In this document: piece by piece, positions 55,113-64,000 of the stretch
Position numbering within the stretch: position 1 is the first letter of the stretch
Layout of the letters: the number at the start of each line of letters is the position of its first letter
NCBI RefSeq assembly: GCF_001623075.1
Contig: NZ_LMCF01000012.1
Coordinates: 62,001 to 126,000 of the forward strand
Source: Pseudovibrio sp. Ad37
GTDB taxonomy: Bacteria; Pseudomonadota; Alphaproteobacteria; Rhizobiales; Stappiaceae
Direction: 5' to 3'
DNA: 64,000 nucleotides
The notes under the pieces: model-generated
What the model saw: only the letters and a program-made list of their open reading frames with translations
Databases searched by the model: none
Told to the model about the DNA's origin: nothing
Position numbers and translations under genes: made by a program

Positions 55113-55264
55113 GCTGGTTCCTTCTCACGTGTCAAAACATATCCTCCCCATAGATATGAATTTAAACCAGCGTCTCTGTCTATTACGTCCCGAAAGGTGT
55201 GCTGAACCTGAGCTTAATGCTGTGGGCCTCTATCTATTCAAATCCGACCATTCTGTGCGCGATC

Positions 55265-55522
55265 TCATTTATAGATCAGCTTGGCAGTCACAATCGCACC
55301 AACCGCGATAATGGAAATGATATTGCCAACAACAAGCGGCCAGGCCTCCATCATGATGCCATAGACAAACCAGAGCACTACAGTGCTCAGCACAAGAAGG
55401 TTTGCAGCAAGGGAGAGGTCTTTTGTCTCGCGAGACCGCCACGTTTTCACGGTCTGCGGAAGCCAACACAAGGTGCCAATAATGGCAGCGAGATAGCCGA
55501 TGTAATCTGCGTAAACGAGCAT
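55265..55522 (-). CDS. SemiSWEET-type small sugar transporter
   Basis: An 85-residue membrane protein with three hydrophobic helices, the layout of a single MtN3/saliva unit. The PQ-loop LCWLPQTVKTWRS is the diagnostic motif, and the second block has STVVLWFVYGI with its Trp. SemiSWEETs work as dimers to move sugars passively. The open frame continues 126 codons upstream but that part is basic, unlike any family member, and crosses the terminator of the GNAT gene. ATG 55522 has no clear ribosome-binding site. Confidence 0.85.
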   Translation of the reverse strand: MLVYADYIGYLAAIIGTLCWLPQTVKTWRSRETKDLSLAANLLVLSTVVLWFVYGIMMEAWPLVVGNIISIIAVGAIVTAKLIYK

Positions 55523-55632
55523 AGTGATAATCGCATTTGTAATGTGAGATAAGAAAAGCTTGGGTAGGTGAAAACAGAGTAGCACAACATGAAATCTAGC
55601 GTAATAGGTGCATGTGCGGCAGGTCTTCGCAC

Positions 55633-55660
55633 AAAAAAAGCCTCGGGCGTACCGAGGCTT
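55633..55660 (-). terminator. intrinsic terminator after the GNAT gene
   Basis: On the minus strand AAGCCTCGG, loop TACGC, CCGAGGCTT form a perfect 9-bp stem followed by a run of T. It lies about 29 bases after the GNAT stop. Confidence 0.9.
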
Positions 55661-55688
55661 CATCATCATTAGGTCGGCAAATAGGTCG

Positions 55689-56468
55689 TTAAAAGACTCG
55701 GACCTCTTCTCGTGCAACCAGTTCGGACAGCGTTTTGATGCGCGCGCCGTTTTCCTTGAAGTTCGCAGGTGAAAGCCATTTTTCAAAGGAGGCACGCAAA
55801 ACGGGCCATTCGCTATCAAGCACCGAGAACCAGGCCGTATCCAGGTTCTTGCCTTTGACAACGGATGCCTGACGCAATGTTCCCTCGTAGCTGAAGCCAA
55901 GGCGCACAGCTGCTTTGCGGGAAACTTTGTTCAAGGCATTACACCGCCATTCATAACGACGGTAGCGCCATTTATCGAACACTCGCTGCATCATCAGGAA
56001 CATCGCTTCCGTACCGCCGCACTTGCGTTGCAGCAGGGGAGAGAAGTGGATGTGCCCAACTTCGATGCTGCCAGTTTCAGGCACAATGTTCATGTAACTC
56101 GCAACACCAAGAGCTTTCCCGCCTTCTTGTTCAATGATAGCAAATGAAAACGGGTCGTTCCCGGCAGCCAACTCCTTGATGTATTGCTCAAAGCTTTCAA
56201 AGTCTAGAAAAGGGCCTTCATCCAGATAGGTCCAGTTCCGGCCTTCTGTATCGACACTGAACGCCTCATACAGGTCTTGCGCATGCTTTTCGGGGTCCAA
56301 TCGCTCCAGTCTGCAAAAGTGACCGACCATCGTCTCGTCTGTCGGCAGCTGAGCCTGAGCCCAATCCAACATATCTTCGCCCACGACCTGCCCCAGTTCG
56401 TTCTGGTTTTGAGAGGGATCCTTTTCGGATTTCTCTGCGGATTTCAGTGCAGCTAGATATGCAAGCAT
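55689..56468 (-). CDS. GNAT family N-acetyltransferase (RimJ/RimL-like)
   Basis: A 259-residue acetyltransferase. The GNAT core lies at about residues 45-225: VASYMNIVPETGSIEVGHIHFSP (split here as VASYMNI and SIEVGHIHFSP), the acetyl-CoA loop QRKCGGTEAMFLMMQ and the late KAAVRLGFSYEGTLRQA block typical of RimJ/RimL relatives. The substrate is unknown. An N-terminal extension of about 45 charged residues is unusual for the family. GAGGAGG lies six bases before the ATG, supporting the long form. A strong terminator follows. Confidence 0.88.
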   Translation of the reverse strand: MLAYLAALKSAEKSEKDPSQNQNELGQVVGEDMLDWAQAQLPTDETMVGHFCRLERLDPEKHAQDLYEAFSVDTEGRNWTYLDEGPFLDFESFEQYIKELAAGNDPFSFAIIEQEGGKALGVASYMNIVPETGSIEVGHIHFSPLLQRKCGGTEAMFLMMQRVFDKWRYRRYEWRCNALNKVSRKAAVRLGFSYEGTLRQASVVKGKNLDTAWFSVLDSEWPVLRASFEKWLSPANFKENGARIKTLSELVAREEVRVF

Positions 56469-56560
56469 TTTAGGCCTCCTCGGAATGTCCCGATCTGGAA
56501 AGTTTAAAGCACCAAAATGACAAAACCCCGACCTTTCAGTCAGGGTGTCATCATCAGGTA

Positions 56561-57523
56561 TTAAAGGCGTTCAGAAGGATCGTTCTTTCTTACAAGAGCA
56601 GAACTTCCGCGTTCATTGTCGTCCTCGTCTTTCCTCGAAGACGTAAACGCCCAGAAACTTCGCTTAATGTCACCTTTGGCAAAACAGTCGTAAAAGTCGC
56701 GACGTCCATACATGGAGTTCTTGCTACAGCCGTAGCCGTACCAGTAGCAGGTATCGCTTTTCTTCACTTCAATGTGGCCGTGGCGATTGCGTTTGTCGCG
56801 GTTATAAACGCAGATCGAGCCATCTGGCGCACGGTCAGGGCTGCTCACGCGCAAGCGTTTGAAGCCATATTTCGGGAGAGCCTTGATCGCCATGTAAGCC
56901 GAGCCACCCGGAATGTAGGTGTCTACCAGACCTTCAGAAATCAGATGCTTCTTCACATAGCGGTAGCAGTAGGTCATACCGCGTCGGCGGCGAGCAGAGC
57001 GAACACGGCCAGAGCTTGCAGCCAGCACTGCGCCAGCATAGCCAATATAGCTGTCTTCTTCGCTACCGGCGATCTTGTCTGCTTCGTCACGGCTGAGTTT
57101 GGCAACTTCAGTCAGCGTGTAGGTCGAAAAATCTGCTTTGGAAATGTAAATGTCAGCGGTGATGCTGCCTTCTTCGTCCGGCTGGTCAACGCCCAGACGA
57201 ACCAGCTCGCCTTTGGTTGGGTCAGTCGCCCAGTCCAGCACGCTCAGCTGTGCACCAACAGGTAGGATTTGTTGAAGAGAGGAGCCTGCCTTGCCGTCTT
57301 CAGCTGTCGCCCAGCCTTTAGCAAGAATTGGCTTGGCAACATTATAATTGCCGGAAGTGGTCAGCTTGTTTTGCGGAAGAGTATCTTTGCCGGAGAGCAG
57401 AGAAACTGGCTCCTCAGACAAGGAAAGATCCCCAAAAGAAGCGTTTGGCCCTGCAGCAACTGCTGTAGTGAGAACCAGAAAACTAAACCCTGCATACGCG
57501 GATACTTTTGCAAGCTGTAGCAT
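56561..57523 (-). CDS. secreted protein with possible NlpC/CHAP-like cysteine peptidase domain
   Basis: GGAGGA lies five bases before ATG 57523; the upstream extension of 19 codons is discounted. A signal peptide spans residues 1-24 (cut after VAA). Residues 75-135 look like an SH3-type module (GAQLSVLDWATDPTKGELVRLG). From residue 180, TYCYRYVKKHL gives C186, followed by GGSAYMAIKALPKYGF, PDGSICVYN and RHGHIEVKK (H250, E252): a Cys-His order as in NlpC/P60 and CHAP amidases. C-terminal Cys-rich segment has CYWYGYGCSKN. The family assignment is mine from motif order and is tentative. Confidence 0.7.
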   Translation of the reverse strand: MLQLAKVSAYAGFSFLVLTTAVAAGPNASFGDLSLSEEPVSLLSGKDTLPQNKLTTSGNYNVAKPILAKGWATAEDGKAGSSLQQILPVGAQLSVLDWATDPTKGELVRLGVDQPDEEGSITADIYISKADFSTYTLTEVAKLSRDEADKIAGSEEDSYIGYAGAVLAASSGRVRSARRRRGMTYCYRYVKKHLISEGLVDTYIPGGSAYMAIKALPKYGFKRLRVSSPDRAPDGSICVYNRDKRNRHGHIEVKKSDTCYWYGYGCSKNSMYGRRDFYDCFAKGDIKRSFWAFTSSRKDEDDNERGSSALVRKNDPSERL

Positions 57524-57848
57524 AATTCCTCCGAAAGCCCTTTTTAGGCACAGCGGCACCGGTTCCCGCGCGCGTTGCATGCGAGATTGCTGGAACTTGG
57601 CAATAAGAAACGGTCGAGGCGCTCACGCGCTTCGTGGTTCATGCCAGTCTGATGATGGTGCGCAGCTGTCGTTTTACTGACGCAAGCTCCTGCTCGGGGG
57701 CATCTTGCACGCCGGCAGGCAAAACTTTCCAGCAAGCCTTCCAGAGAAAGCCTGCGGGCACTCAGTGCTCAAACACATGCAATACAGGTTGGCGCCTGCC
57801 TCTCGGTGCCAGTCTGTTAGTCAGCAATGTAAGAGCGCATTTGCTCGT
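57524..57848. other. 325-base gap between coaA and the secreted-protein gene
   Basis: Between two minus-strand genes. Several short frames exist but none has a ribosome-binding site or family sequence. Minor inverted repeats occur (for example GGCGCC and GGCACC elements near 57791-57815). It probably holds the end of coaA and the promoter of the secreted-protein gene. Confidence 0.5.
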
Positions 57849-58814
57849 TTAGATCTTGCGCAGCGCCACGGTTTCGATGCTGTGGTCTGTTCCCTTTGTC
57901 AGGATCAGATCAGCGCGTGGTCGCGTCGGCAAGATGTTCTGGCGAAGGTTCTCCAGATTGATGTTCTGCCAAAGGTCCTTCGCGATCTCTTGCGCCTTAT
58001 CATTCGAAATTGTGGAAAATTTATGGAAATATGAACCGGGATCTCGGAATGCCGTCTCACGCAGACGCATGAAACGCTCCAGATACCAGCGTTGCAGCAC
58101 TTGCTCTTCCGCATCAATGTAGATGGAAAAGTCAAAGAAATCAGAGACAAAGGGCACTGCCTTGGCCGCTTTAGGTTGATGCGAAGTCTGCAAAACGTTC
58201 AGCCCTTCGACGATCAAAATATCTGGCTGTTCGACTGTGACATGCTGTCCCGGCATCACATCATAGAAGAAATGAGAGTAAATCGGGGCACGAACTTTGC
58301 GCTCCCCACCCTTGATGTCTGTCAGAAATTTGAGCAGTGCAGAGCGGTCATAACTCTCAGGAAAGCCCTTCCGACGCATCAATCCTTCTGTTTCCAGAAC
58401 AGAGTTGGGATACAAAAATCCGTCGGTGGTAATCAGGTCCACTTTCGGGCTGGCGGGCCAGCGCGAAAGCAATGCCTGCAACAGGCGAGCTGTCGTTGAC
58501 TTGCCGACAGAGACCGAACCCGCAATACCAATGATGAACGGCGTTCGGGTCAGCTGCATGCCCAAAAAGCGCTTCGTTGCAAACTGAAGGCTTTGGGAAG
58601 CTTCCACGTAATAGGCAAGCAGACGAGACAGTGGCAGGTAAATATTCTTCACCTGCTCCTGAGACACAAAGTCATTGAGCGATTGCAGGTCTTCAATTTC
58701 CTGCATGCTCAACGTCATTGGTGTACCTGCGCGTAAAGACGCCCATTCAGTCTCTGTAAAGACAGAGTAGGGGGACAGGTCCAGCTCTTGGACTGGAGCG
58801 ATTTCTTTATGCAT
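57849..58814 (-). CDS. coaA: type I pantothenate kinase
   Basis: First and committed step of coenzyme A synthesis, 321 residues. The P-loop is [17 protein letters not shown]; other family blocks are [16 protein letters not shown] and [29 protein letters not shown] and [10 protein letters not shown] close the fold. TTG 58829 with GAGGGG just upstream is an alternative start that adds five residues; ATG 58814 is used here. It is the last gene of the his cluster, 39 bases after hisE, a conserved position in Rhizobiales. Confidence 0.94.
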   Translation of the reverse strand: MHKEIAPVQELDLSPYSVFTETEWASLRAGTPMTLSMQEIEDLQSLNDFVSQEQVKNIYLPLSRLLAYYVEASQSLQFATKRFLGMQLTRTPFIIGIAGSVSVGKSTTARLLQALLSRWPASPKVDLITTDGFLYPNSVLETEGLMRRKGFPESYDRSALLKFLTDIKGGERKVRAPIYSHFFYDVMPGQHVTVEQPDILIVEGLNVLQTSHQPKAAKAVPFVSDFFDFSIYIDAEEQVLQRWYLERFMRLRETAFRDPGSYFHKFSTISNDKAQEIAKDLWQNINLENLRQNILPTRPRADLILTKGTDHSIETVALRKI

Positions 58815-58868
58815 AGCGTTAGCGCTCAAGGCCCCTCGTGCCTCCCACTTCGCGTGACAGGAAGAAAA

Positions 58869-59192
58869 CTAGTCGTCCGTACGAGACGCTTTTTCTTCCA
58901 GTCCGGTTTGGCCGGTGCGTGCTGCAAGCTTAGCTAGAACTTCATCCAGCGACACATCGGAAACCTTCATAACAACAAGTAGATGATAAAGCAGGTCAGC
59001 TGCTTCAGAAGCAACACCGTCTCTATCACCTTCTACGGCTGCAATCGCAGTTTCAACGGCTTCCTCTCCAAGCTTTTGTGCACACTTGGAAACGCCCTTT
59101 GAAATGAGTTTGCGGGTATATGACATTTCATCGTCACTGTTCGCACGTGCAGCAACAATAACCTCTAGGTCCGAAAGGGTAAAATTGGTCAT
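58869..59192 (-). CDS. hisE: phosphoribosyl-ATP pyrophosphatase
   Basis: Second step of histidine synthesis, 107 residues. The MazG-like helical fold is recognised by [29 protein letters not shown] (shown here in part: [13 protein letters not shown]) with the metal-binding EE..E pattern, and by [14 protein letters not shown]. HisE and HisI are separate proteins in Alphaproteobacteria; hisI is not here. It lies 54 bases downstream of hisF and upstream of coaA. Confidence 0.95.
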   Translation of the reverse strand: MTNFTLSDLEVIVAARANSDDEMSYTRKLISKGVSKCAQKLGEEAVETAIAAVEGDRDGVASEAADLLYHLLVVMKVSDVSLDEVLAKLAARTGQTGLEEKASRTDD

Positions 59193-59246
59193 TTGGCTAG
59201 CCTTGTTGAGGCCGCTTCAGGTTTACTCTTAATACCTGAGCGAAAT

Positions 59247-60026
59247 TTACTTATCCAGACGCATAGGAATTCCAGCATCTGCCATGTGTTGCTTGGCTTC
59301 TTCAATGCTGTAAGTCCCAAAATGGAAGATTGAAGCAGCAAGCACAGCAGTCGCGTGTCCATCACGAACACCCTCAACCAGATGATCCAGAGTTCCAACC
59401 CCACCGGAGGCGATCACAGGTACATGTACAGCATCCGCAATTGCACGGGTAAGCGGCAAATTGTAGCCCTCTTGCGTGCCATCACGGTCCATAGATGTAA
59501 CAAGCAGCTCACCAGCGCCCAGATCCACTGCCTTACGAGCGAACTCAACAGCATCGATGCCGGTTGGCGTACGGCCCCCATGGGTGAAGATCTCAAAGCG
59601 CTCTTCTTCGCCTTCAGCAGAAACGCGCTTGGCATCAATGCTGACAACAATACACTGGCTGCCAAATTTCTGAGCTGCTTCCCGAATAAATTCAGGATTT
59701 TTCACCGCTGCGGTGTTGATTGAAACTTTGTCAGCCCCGGCGATCAGCAGTTTGCGGATGTCTTCAACGGTGCGCACACCGCCGCCTACGGTCACTGGCA
59801 TAAAGCAGGCTTCCGCAGTGCGTTGCACAACATCATAGATGGTGTCGCGGTTGTCGCTGGAGGCTGTAATGTCAAGGAACGTCAGCTCATCTGCACCAGC
59901 TGCGTCATAAGCTTTAGCTGCCTCAACAGGGTCGCCAGCATCGATCAGGTCAACAAAGTTGACGCCTTTCACAACACGGCCATCCTTCACATCAAGGCAT
60001 GGAATAATGCGCGCCTTCAGGGTCAT
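59247..60026 (-). CDS. hisF: imidazole glycerol phosphate synthase, cyclase subunit HisF
   Basis: TIM-barrel subunit that uses the ammonia made by HisH to form imidazole glycerol phosphate and AICAR. 259 residues. Catalytic D11 lies in [15 protein letters not shown] and the second Asp in [16 protein letters not shown]. The two half-barrel phosphate sites are [12 protein letters not shown] and [11 protein letters not shown]. Start overlaps the hisA stop by four bases. Confidence 0.97.
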   Translation of the reverse strand: MTLKARIIPCLDVKDGRVVKGVNFVDLIDAGDPVEAAKAYDAAGADELTFLDITASSDNRDTIYDVVQRTAEACFMPVTVGGGVRTVEDIRKLLIAGADKVSINTAAVKNPEFIREAAQKFGSQCIVVSIDAKRVSAEGEEERFEIFTHGGRTPTGIDAVEFARKAVDLGAGELLVTSMDRDGTQEGYNLPLTRAIADAVHVPVIASGGVGTLDHLVEGVRDGHATAVLAASIFHFGTYSIEEAKQHMADAGIPMRLDK

Positions 60027-60766
60027 GCGAGGCCCTCACGGCTTTTCTTGATCAGATCAAGCGCTTCAGCAGGGTCAAGACGACCGTCGTACAGCGCACG
60101 ACCAGAAATCGCGCCCTCTAGAATATCGCAATCCGTTTCCATCAGACGCTCAATGTCCTTGATGTCAGCCAGACCACCGGAAGCAATAATCGGAATGCTT
60201 ACTGCATTGGCCAGTTCCAGCGTGCTTTCAATGTTCAGGCCTTTCAGCACACCATCACGGTCAATGTCGGTGTAGATGATTGCAGCAACGCCAGCATCTT
60301 CAAACTGCTTTGCCAACTCAATCACGGTCAGTTCGGAGGTTTCTGCCCAGCCTTCAACTGCAACCTTGCCACCTTTGGCATCAATGCCAACAGCAATGCG
60401 GTCAGGGTACTTCTTGCAAGCTTCCTTCACCAGCTCAGGATCGCGCAGGGCTACGGTACCAAGAATGACGCGCGCAACGCCTTTTGCCAGCCAGTTGTCG
60501 ATGTGTTCCATAGTGCGGATACCGCCGCCCAGTTGAACCGGGTTGGTGGTACTGGCAAGGATCGCATCAACAGCTGCGCCGTTCTTGGTCTCACCTGCAA
60601 ACGCACCATCAAGGTCAACAACGTGCAGCCATTCAAAGCCTTGATCCTGAAACGTCTTTGCTTGCGCACCTGGGTCATCGTTAAACACGGTTGCCTGATC
60701 CATGTCGCCCAGTTTCAAACGAACGCACTGGCCGCTTTTAAGGTCAATCGCTGGAAAAATAATCAT
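60023..60766 (-). CDS. hisA: phosphoribosylformimino-5-aminoimidazole carboxamide ribotide isomerase HisA
   Basis: Amadori isomerase upstream of HisF in the pathway, 247 residues, a TIM barrel homologous to His[15 protein letters not shown] contains the catalytic Asp; [13 protein letters not shown] and [13 protein letters not shown] bind the two phosphates; [14 protein letters not shown] holds the second Asp. It overlaps hisF and lies 45 bases after hisH. Confidence 0.97.
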   Translation of the reverse strand: MIIFPAIDLKSGQCVRLKLGDMDQATVFNDDPGAQAKTFQDQGFEWLHVVDLDGAFAGETKNGAAVDAILASTTNPVQLGGGIRTMEHIDNWLAKGVARVILGTVALRDPELVKEACKKYPDRIAVGIDAKGGKVAVEGWAETSELTVIELAKQFEDAGVAAIIYTDIDRDGVLKGLNIESTLELANAVSIPIIASGGLADIKDIERLMETDCDILEGAISGRALYDGRLDPAEALDLIKKSREGLA

Positions 60767-60811
60767 AATTCTGTCCTTGGACTTGTCTGTGTCACTGAAA
60801 GCGGGCAGCCG

Positions 60812-61465
60812 TTACGGCGCCCAGCTCAGGAAATTGGAAATCAAAGAGAGGCCGAGCTTCTGGCTCTTTTCCGGGTGAAACTGCGTGCCGACCATGTTGT
60901 CTCGTCCAACCATCGCAGTGAACTCACCCGCATAGTCAAAGCTTGCCAAACGGTGTTCAGGGTTCGCGGTCGCAAAGTGATAGGAGTGCACGAAGTAAGC
61001 GTGCAGGCCATCACCGCCGGTATTGATGCCTTCAAGCACCGGATGCTCATCACCGGTAACGTTGATGGTGTTCCAGCCCATGTGAGGAATTTTCAGCTCA
61101 GGATTAGCTGGTTTCATCGCTGTGACGTCACCACTGATCCAGTCCAGCCCTTCGGCCTTTTCAAACTCAAGCCCGCGAGTCGCCAACAGTTGCATACCCA
61201 CGCAAATCCCCATGAAAGGTTTGCCTTTGGTCAGCACAGCTTCCGCCAATGCTTCTTCCATACCGTCAACAGCCTGCAGGCCACGACGACAATCGGCAAA
61301 AGCGCCCACGCCTGGCAGCACAATGCGGTCAGCCTTGGCAACAACTGAAGGATCAGAAGTTACCGTCACCTCATGAGTATGATGATGGTTATGGGCTGCA
61401 TGCTCAAACGCTTTTGCTGCGGAGCGCAAGTTGCCAGAACCATAATCAATAATTGCCACACTCAT
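60812..61465 (-). CDS. hisH: imidazole glycerol phosphate synthase, glutaminase subunit HisH
   Basis: Class I glutamine amidotransferase, 217 residues, feeding ammonia to HisF. The nucleophile is C88 in [11 protein letters not shown]; the His-Glu pair is in [10 protein letters not shown]. One oddity is the His-rich stretch [14 protein letters not shown] at residues 22-35, in a surface loop where relatives have few histidines. It follows the DUF2628 gene by 13 bases. Confidence 0.96.
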   Translation of the reverse strand: MSVAIIDYGSGNLRSAAKAFEHAAHNHHHTHEVTVTSDPSVVAKADRIVLPGVGAFADCRRGLQAVDGMEEALAEAVLTKGKPFMGICVGMQLLATRGLEFEKAEGLDWISGDVTAMKPANPELKIPHMGWNTINVTGDEHPVLEGINTGGDGLHAYFVHSYHFATANPEHRLASFDYAGEFTAMVGRDNMVGTQFHPEKSQKLGLSLISNFLSWAP

Positions 61466-61478
61466 GAAGAAACTCCTG

Positions 61479-61952
61479 TTATCGCTTGAGTGTCATTCCA
61501 ACGACGTCAGTGTCGCTGGTTTGTGGAGCCATTGGCCCCTGTGGAAGCCGCACTTCACTTTTGGTTTTGGAAACGCGGTCGAAGAAACGAATTTCTGCCT
61601 CATCCAGATTGGCGGCAGTGATAAACCCGACAGTCTGCCAGTTTTTGCGGCGCAGGCTCCAGCTTTTCAAGAACCCGGCTTCCATCGCAAAAAACAAAGT
61701 GGCCAGCACGGTGATAAAGCCGCCAGTGGTCGACCCAAAGGCTTCAGCAATAAACACCAGCGCAATGATTGCTGCCAGATAACTGAGGAAGACCAGCCAC
61801 ATCCGGTTGTACAAAGACCAGAGCAGCGGGAAGAGCATCGCCCACCACGAGAAACCGTCTTTCACGAACTTGATGTTTCGTGCGTCCTCGTCCTTCAGGT
61901 GGTCAAGTGAAACCCCTGGTTCGGTCATGACATAATAGACAGCCAATTGCAT
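61479..61952 (-). CDS. DUF2628 domain membrane protein
   Basis: A 157-residue protein with two or three hydrophobic segments ([20 protein letters not shown] region at about 36-55, [18 protein letters not shown] at 56-73, [17 protein letters not shown] at 77-93) and a charged C-terminus. This is the DUF2628 layout, and insertion between hisB and hisH is characteristic of Rhizobiales. Function is unknown; a direct link to histidine synthesis is not shown by anything but position. Confidence 0.87.
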   Translation of the reverse strand: MQLAVYYVMTEPGVSLDHLKDEDARNIKFVKDGFSWWAMLFPLLWSLYNRMWLVFLSYLAAIIALVFIAEAFGSTTGGFITVLATLFFAMEAGFLKSWSLRRKNWQTVGFITAANLDEAEIRFFDRVSKTKSEVRLPQGPMAPQTSDTDVVGMTLKR

Positions 61953-61987
61953 TCTCCCTGAACAAGCAGAGCTGCGGGCCGAAAAGG

Positions 61988-62581
61988 TTAGCCGCCAAGC
62001 TGACCTTTTGTAGTTGGCACGCGTCCACTCTGGCGTGGATCTGGTTCGATAGCTGTGCGTACAGTACGCGCAACTGCTTTAAAGCATGTTTCCGCAATAT
62101 GATGGCAATTGGTGCCATATAGGTTTGCAATGTGCAGTGTAAAACCTGCATTCATGGCAAACGCACGGAAGAACTCCTCAAAAAGCTCAACATCAAACGT
62201 GCCAACCTTGTCCCTTGGGAAGTCTACCTGCCAGACAAGGAAAGGACGACCGGAGACATCCAGAGCCACACGGGTCAGGGCTTCATCCATCGCAAGGTGC
62301 GTGTCTGCATAGCGGGTGATGCCGCTCATGTCGCCAAGCGCTTCTTTAAACGCTTGCCCCAGAGCAATGCCCACATCCTCGGTGGTGTGGTGGTCGTCAA
62401 TATGGATGTCACCATCTGCGCGGATCGTCATGTCCACGAGCGAATGTCGGGAAAGTTGTTCCAACATATGATCAAAGAAACCAACACCGGTTTTGATGTC
62501 GTACTTGCCTGTGCCATCCAGATTGATGGAAACAGAGATCGTCGTTTCTTTTGTGCCGCGGGCAATAGTGGCCTGACGCAT
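61988..62581 (-). CDS. hisB: imidazoleglycerol-phosphate dehydratase HisB
   Basis: Monofunctional HisB of 197 residues. Metal-binding histidine motifs are visible: [34 protein letters not shown] and [14 protein letters not shown]. The open frame extends 42 bases upstream; ATG 62581 has AAGGGA eight bases before it and gives a standard start ([15 protein letters not shown]). It heads the hisB-DUF2628-hisH-hisA-hisF-hisE-coaA operon. The 204-base divergent gap to pyrF should contain both promoters. Confidence 0.96.
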   Translation of the reverse strand: MRQATIARGTKETTISVSINLDGTGKYDIKTGVGFFDHMLEQLSRHSLVDMTIRADGDIHIDDHHTTEDVGIALGQAFKEALGDMSGITRYADTHLAMDEALTRVALDVSGRPFLVWQVDFPRDKVGTFDVELFEEFFRAFAMNAGFTLHIANLYGTNCHHIAETCFKAVARTVRTAIEPDPRQSGRVPTTKGQLGG

Positions 62582-62785
62582 GGGATGTCCCTTGATAAGT
62601 TTATAGTCCTTATACTCATGCAAAACCCCTGCACAAGCATTTAAAGACGCGCCGTTTTAACAGGCTAAGGGATCGCTGAAAATACCCAAAGATGAAAAAG
62701 CTAGGATCTGCTACTCCCTCTGGTATTTCTCGGCACAAACTGTTAGGAACTGAGCCGTTTATCTAGCAGATATTTGGAGCCTCGC

Positions 62786-63502
62786 ATGTCTTATCGCCCA
62801 GCAAGTGCAGTCGATCGCCTGATCCTCCCTCTGGATGTTCCAACAGTTGATGAGGCCCGCCAGCTCGTCAAACAAACACAAGGACTTGTCGGCACTTACA
62901 AAATCGGCATGCAACTCCAGTTCGCAGGTGGTCTTCATTTCGCTGAAGAGATGGCGAAGGAAGGGCATTCCATCTTTCTGGATGTGAAGCTTCTGGATAT
63001 CGACAACACCATCACCAGCGCAGTGAAAAACGTTGCAAAAATGGGCATGAAGTTCATGACTGTGCACGCCTACCCGAAAAATATGCGCGCAGCCGTGAAG
63101 GCACTGGAAGAAGTCGGGAACAAAGACCTCTGCCTGCTGGGCGTCACCGTGCTCACCTCAATGGATGAGCAAGACCTCAAAGACGCAGGCTATGTCGGCC
63201 CTACAGCAACCTTGGTGGAACAGCGTGCGCTTGATGCGGTAACTGCTGGCGTCGGTGGCATTGTCTGCTCGCCAATGGAATCCGCCACCATGCGTGCCAA
63301 AGTTGGCGACAAGCTCTGCATTGTGACACCAGGCGTACGCCCTAAAGGCGCAGATGCAGGCGATCAGCGCCGCGTGATGACACCTTACGACGCAATCAAA
63401 GCTGGTTCCGACTACCTCGTCATCGGCCGCCCAATCTACCGCGCCGAAGACCCCCGCGCCGCAGCTGAAGCTGTCGTGGCAGAAATTGAAAGCGCTCTAT
63501 AA
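62786..63502 (+). CDS. pyrF: orotidine 5'-phosphate decarboxylase
   Basis: Last step of UMP synthesis, 238 residues. The catalytic charge network D-x-K-x4-D is FLDVKLLDIDNT, and VTPGVRPKGADAGDQRRVMTP is the phosphate-loop region (PGVRP). TTG 62774 is in frame, but ATG 62786 has GGAG seven bases before it. Divergent from hisB and closed by a strong terminator. Confidence 0.97.
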   Translation: MSYRPASAVDRLILPLDVPTVDEARQLVKQTQGLVGTYKIGMQLQFAGGLHFAEEMAKEGHSIFLDVKLLDIDNTITSAVKNVAKMGMKFMTVHAYPKNMRAAVKALEEVGNKDLCLLGVTVLTSMDEQDLKDAGYVGPTATLVEQRALDAVTAGVGGIVCSPMESATMRAKVGDKLCIVTPGVRPKGADAGDQRRVMTPYDAIKAGSDYLVIGRPIYRAEDPRAAAEAVVAEIESAL

Positions 63503-63516
63503 AGTCACAAACGTGG

Positions 63517-63544
63517 GAGCCTCTGTCATGCAGAGGCTCTTTTT
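63517..63544 (+). terminator. intrinsic terminator after pyrF
   Basis: GAGCCTCTG (63517-63525), loop TCATG, CAGAGGCTC (63531-63539), then five T. The stem is perfect and starts 14 bases after the pyrF stop. Confidence 0.93.
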
Positions 63545-63629
63545 GCTTCATCTGTCTTTGTCTCTTGAACAAAGGCTTAAGCTGCTCTGGGTACCATTTG
63601 CGCGATCTAAACGAGAGGGAGCGCATTTT

Positions 63630-64000
63630 ATGGAAACCATTCTCATCACAGGCTTTGGCGCCTATGCCAATACGCCCACTAATCCGGCAGAAAAGCTTGC
63701 GCTGGCACTGGATGGTGAAGAGATCGCTGGTGCTAAAATCGTCTCCCGCATCGTCTCTGGCAGCTATTTTCACTGCATAGAAGAAACCGTCGCTGCCATG
63801 GAAGAGCTGAAACCCAGCTCTGTCCTCATGCTGGGTGAATATGGTGGTCGCTCCATGATCACGCTGGAGCGCCTCGCACAAAACCTCAACGACTGCGCCC
63901 GCTATGGCGTAACCGATACTTCAGGCGTCACACTTCAGGGCGAGCTGACCGTGCCAGATGGGCCAGTTGGCTACTACGCAACTGTTCCTCTGCGCGCCAT
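63630..64000 (+). CDS. pcp: pyroglutamyl-peptidase I (peptidase C15), 3' end cut by window
   Basis: The first 123 codons are present, open to the window edge. The N-terminus ILITGFGAYANTPTNPAEKL is the C15 family signature, and VLMLGEYGGRSMITLERLAQN contains the catalytic-site Glu block (G..G.R..I..E). The nucleophilic Cys and the His lie beyond the window. The enzyme removes N-terminal pyroglutamate from peptides. GAGGGAG is eight bases before the ATG. Expected full length is about 210 residues. Confidence 0.88.
   Translation, partial: METILITGFGAYANTPTNPAEKLALALDGEEIAGAKIVSRIVSGSYFHCIEETVAAMEELKPSSVLMLGEYGGRSMITLERLAQNLNDCARYGVTDTSGVTLQGELTVPDGPVGYYATVPLRA

Noticed and set aside
55523-55900. 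N-terminal extension of the SemiSWEET open frame
   Set aside because: The extension is basic, overlaps the terminator of the GNAT gene and would double the size of an otherwise standard 85-residue protein.
1-64000. Search for CRISPR arrays, tRNA genes, rRNA genes and transposases
   Set aside because: No spaced direct-repeat array, no T-loop/CCA pattern and no transposase or integrase motif was noticed; a dedicated tRNA scan would be needed to exclude tRNAs firmly.

Overview
The window is a stretch of bacterial chromosome of moderate GC, densely packed with housekeeping genes. The gene orders are those of the Alphaproteobacteria, order Hyphomicrobiales (Rhizobiales): miaB-phoH-ybeY-corC-lnt-phrR-metK-trmB, rimP-nusA-ylxR-infB-rbfA-truB-rpsO-pnp, dapF-mtaB-ftsY, hisB-DUF2628-hisH-hisA-hisF-hisE-coaA and a 1602-residue NAD-glutamate dehydrogenase. 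My best guess is a marine relative of Pseudovibrio or another Stappiaceae; this is an inference from protein flavour and gene order, not a search result. No rRNA, tRNA, CRISPR array, prophage or transposase gene was seen.

Layout. 1-9439: tail of a plsC-like acyltransferase, then tRNA and rRNA maturation, envelope (corC, lnt), a PhrR-like regulator, metK and trmB. 9683-20609: the transcription-translation operon from rimP to pnp. 20676-24132: an EamA exporter on the minus strand, a 917-base gene-free region rich in inverted repeats, then dapB and gpmA. 24133-26620: an accessory-looking cassette with an AT-rich leader, a 35-codon peptide gene closed by its own terminator, an unrecognised 242-residue protein (loosely DUF6065-like), an FMN-split-barrel protein and a diverged second phosphoglycerate mutase. 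26727-28711: adenosine kinase and pheA (minus). 29269-37795: a membrane cytochrome c and a Yej-type peptide ABC importer with two tandem binding proteins. 37889-44115: minus-strand block with a small hypothetical gene, an isoprenylcysteine methyltransferase-like gene, a LysE exporter, ftsY, mtaB, dapF and an L,D-transpeptidase. 44315-47820: OmpR-type regulator, cNMP-domain protein, Lrp/LysE divergent pair, secreted hydrolase. 47972-54730: leuD, argC, NAD-glutamate dehydrogenase. 54807-57523: small hypothetical gene, SemiSWEET, GNAT and a secreted possible cysteine peptidase. 57849-62581: coaA and the his genes. 62786-64000: pyrF and a partial pyroglutamyl peptidase.

The most unusual part is the 24.1-26.6 kb cassette, bracketed by two phosphoglycerate-mutase paralogues. 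Also worth attention are the structured gene-free region at 21.8-22.2 kb, with a 13-bp hairpin overlapping a competing one and followed by a T run; a three-copy, 56-60-base dispersed palindromic repeat; a tandem Sec/Tat pair of YejA-like binding proteins; and several repeat pairs with operator-like spacing. Starts were moved inward from the longest open frame wherever a Shine-Dalgarno sequence or family length supported it.
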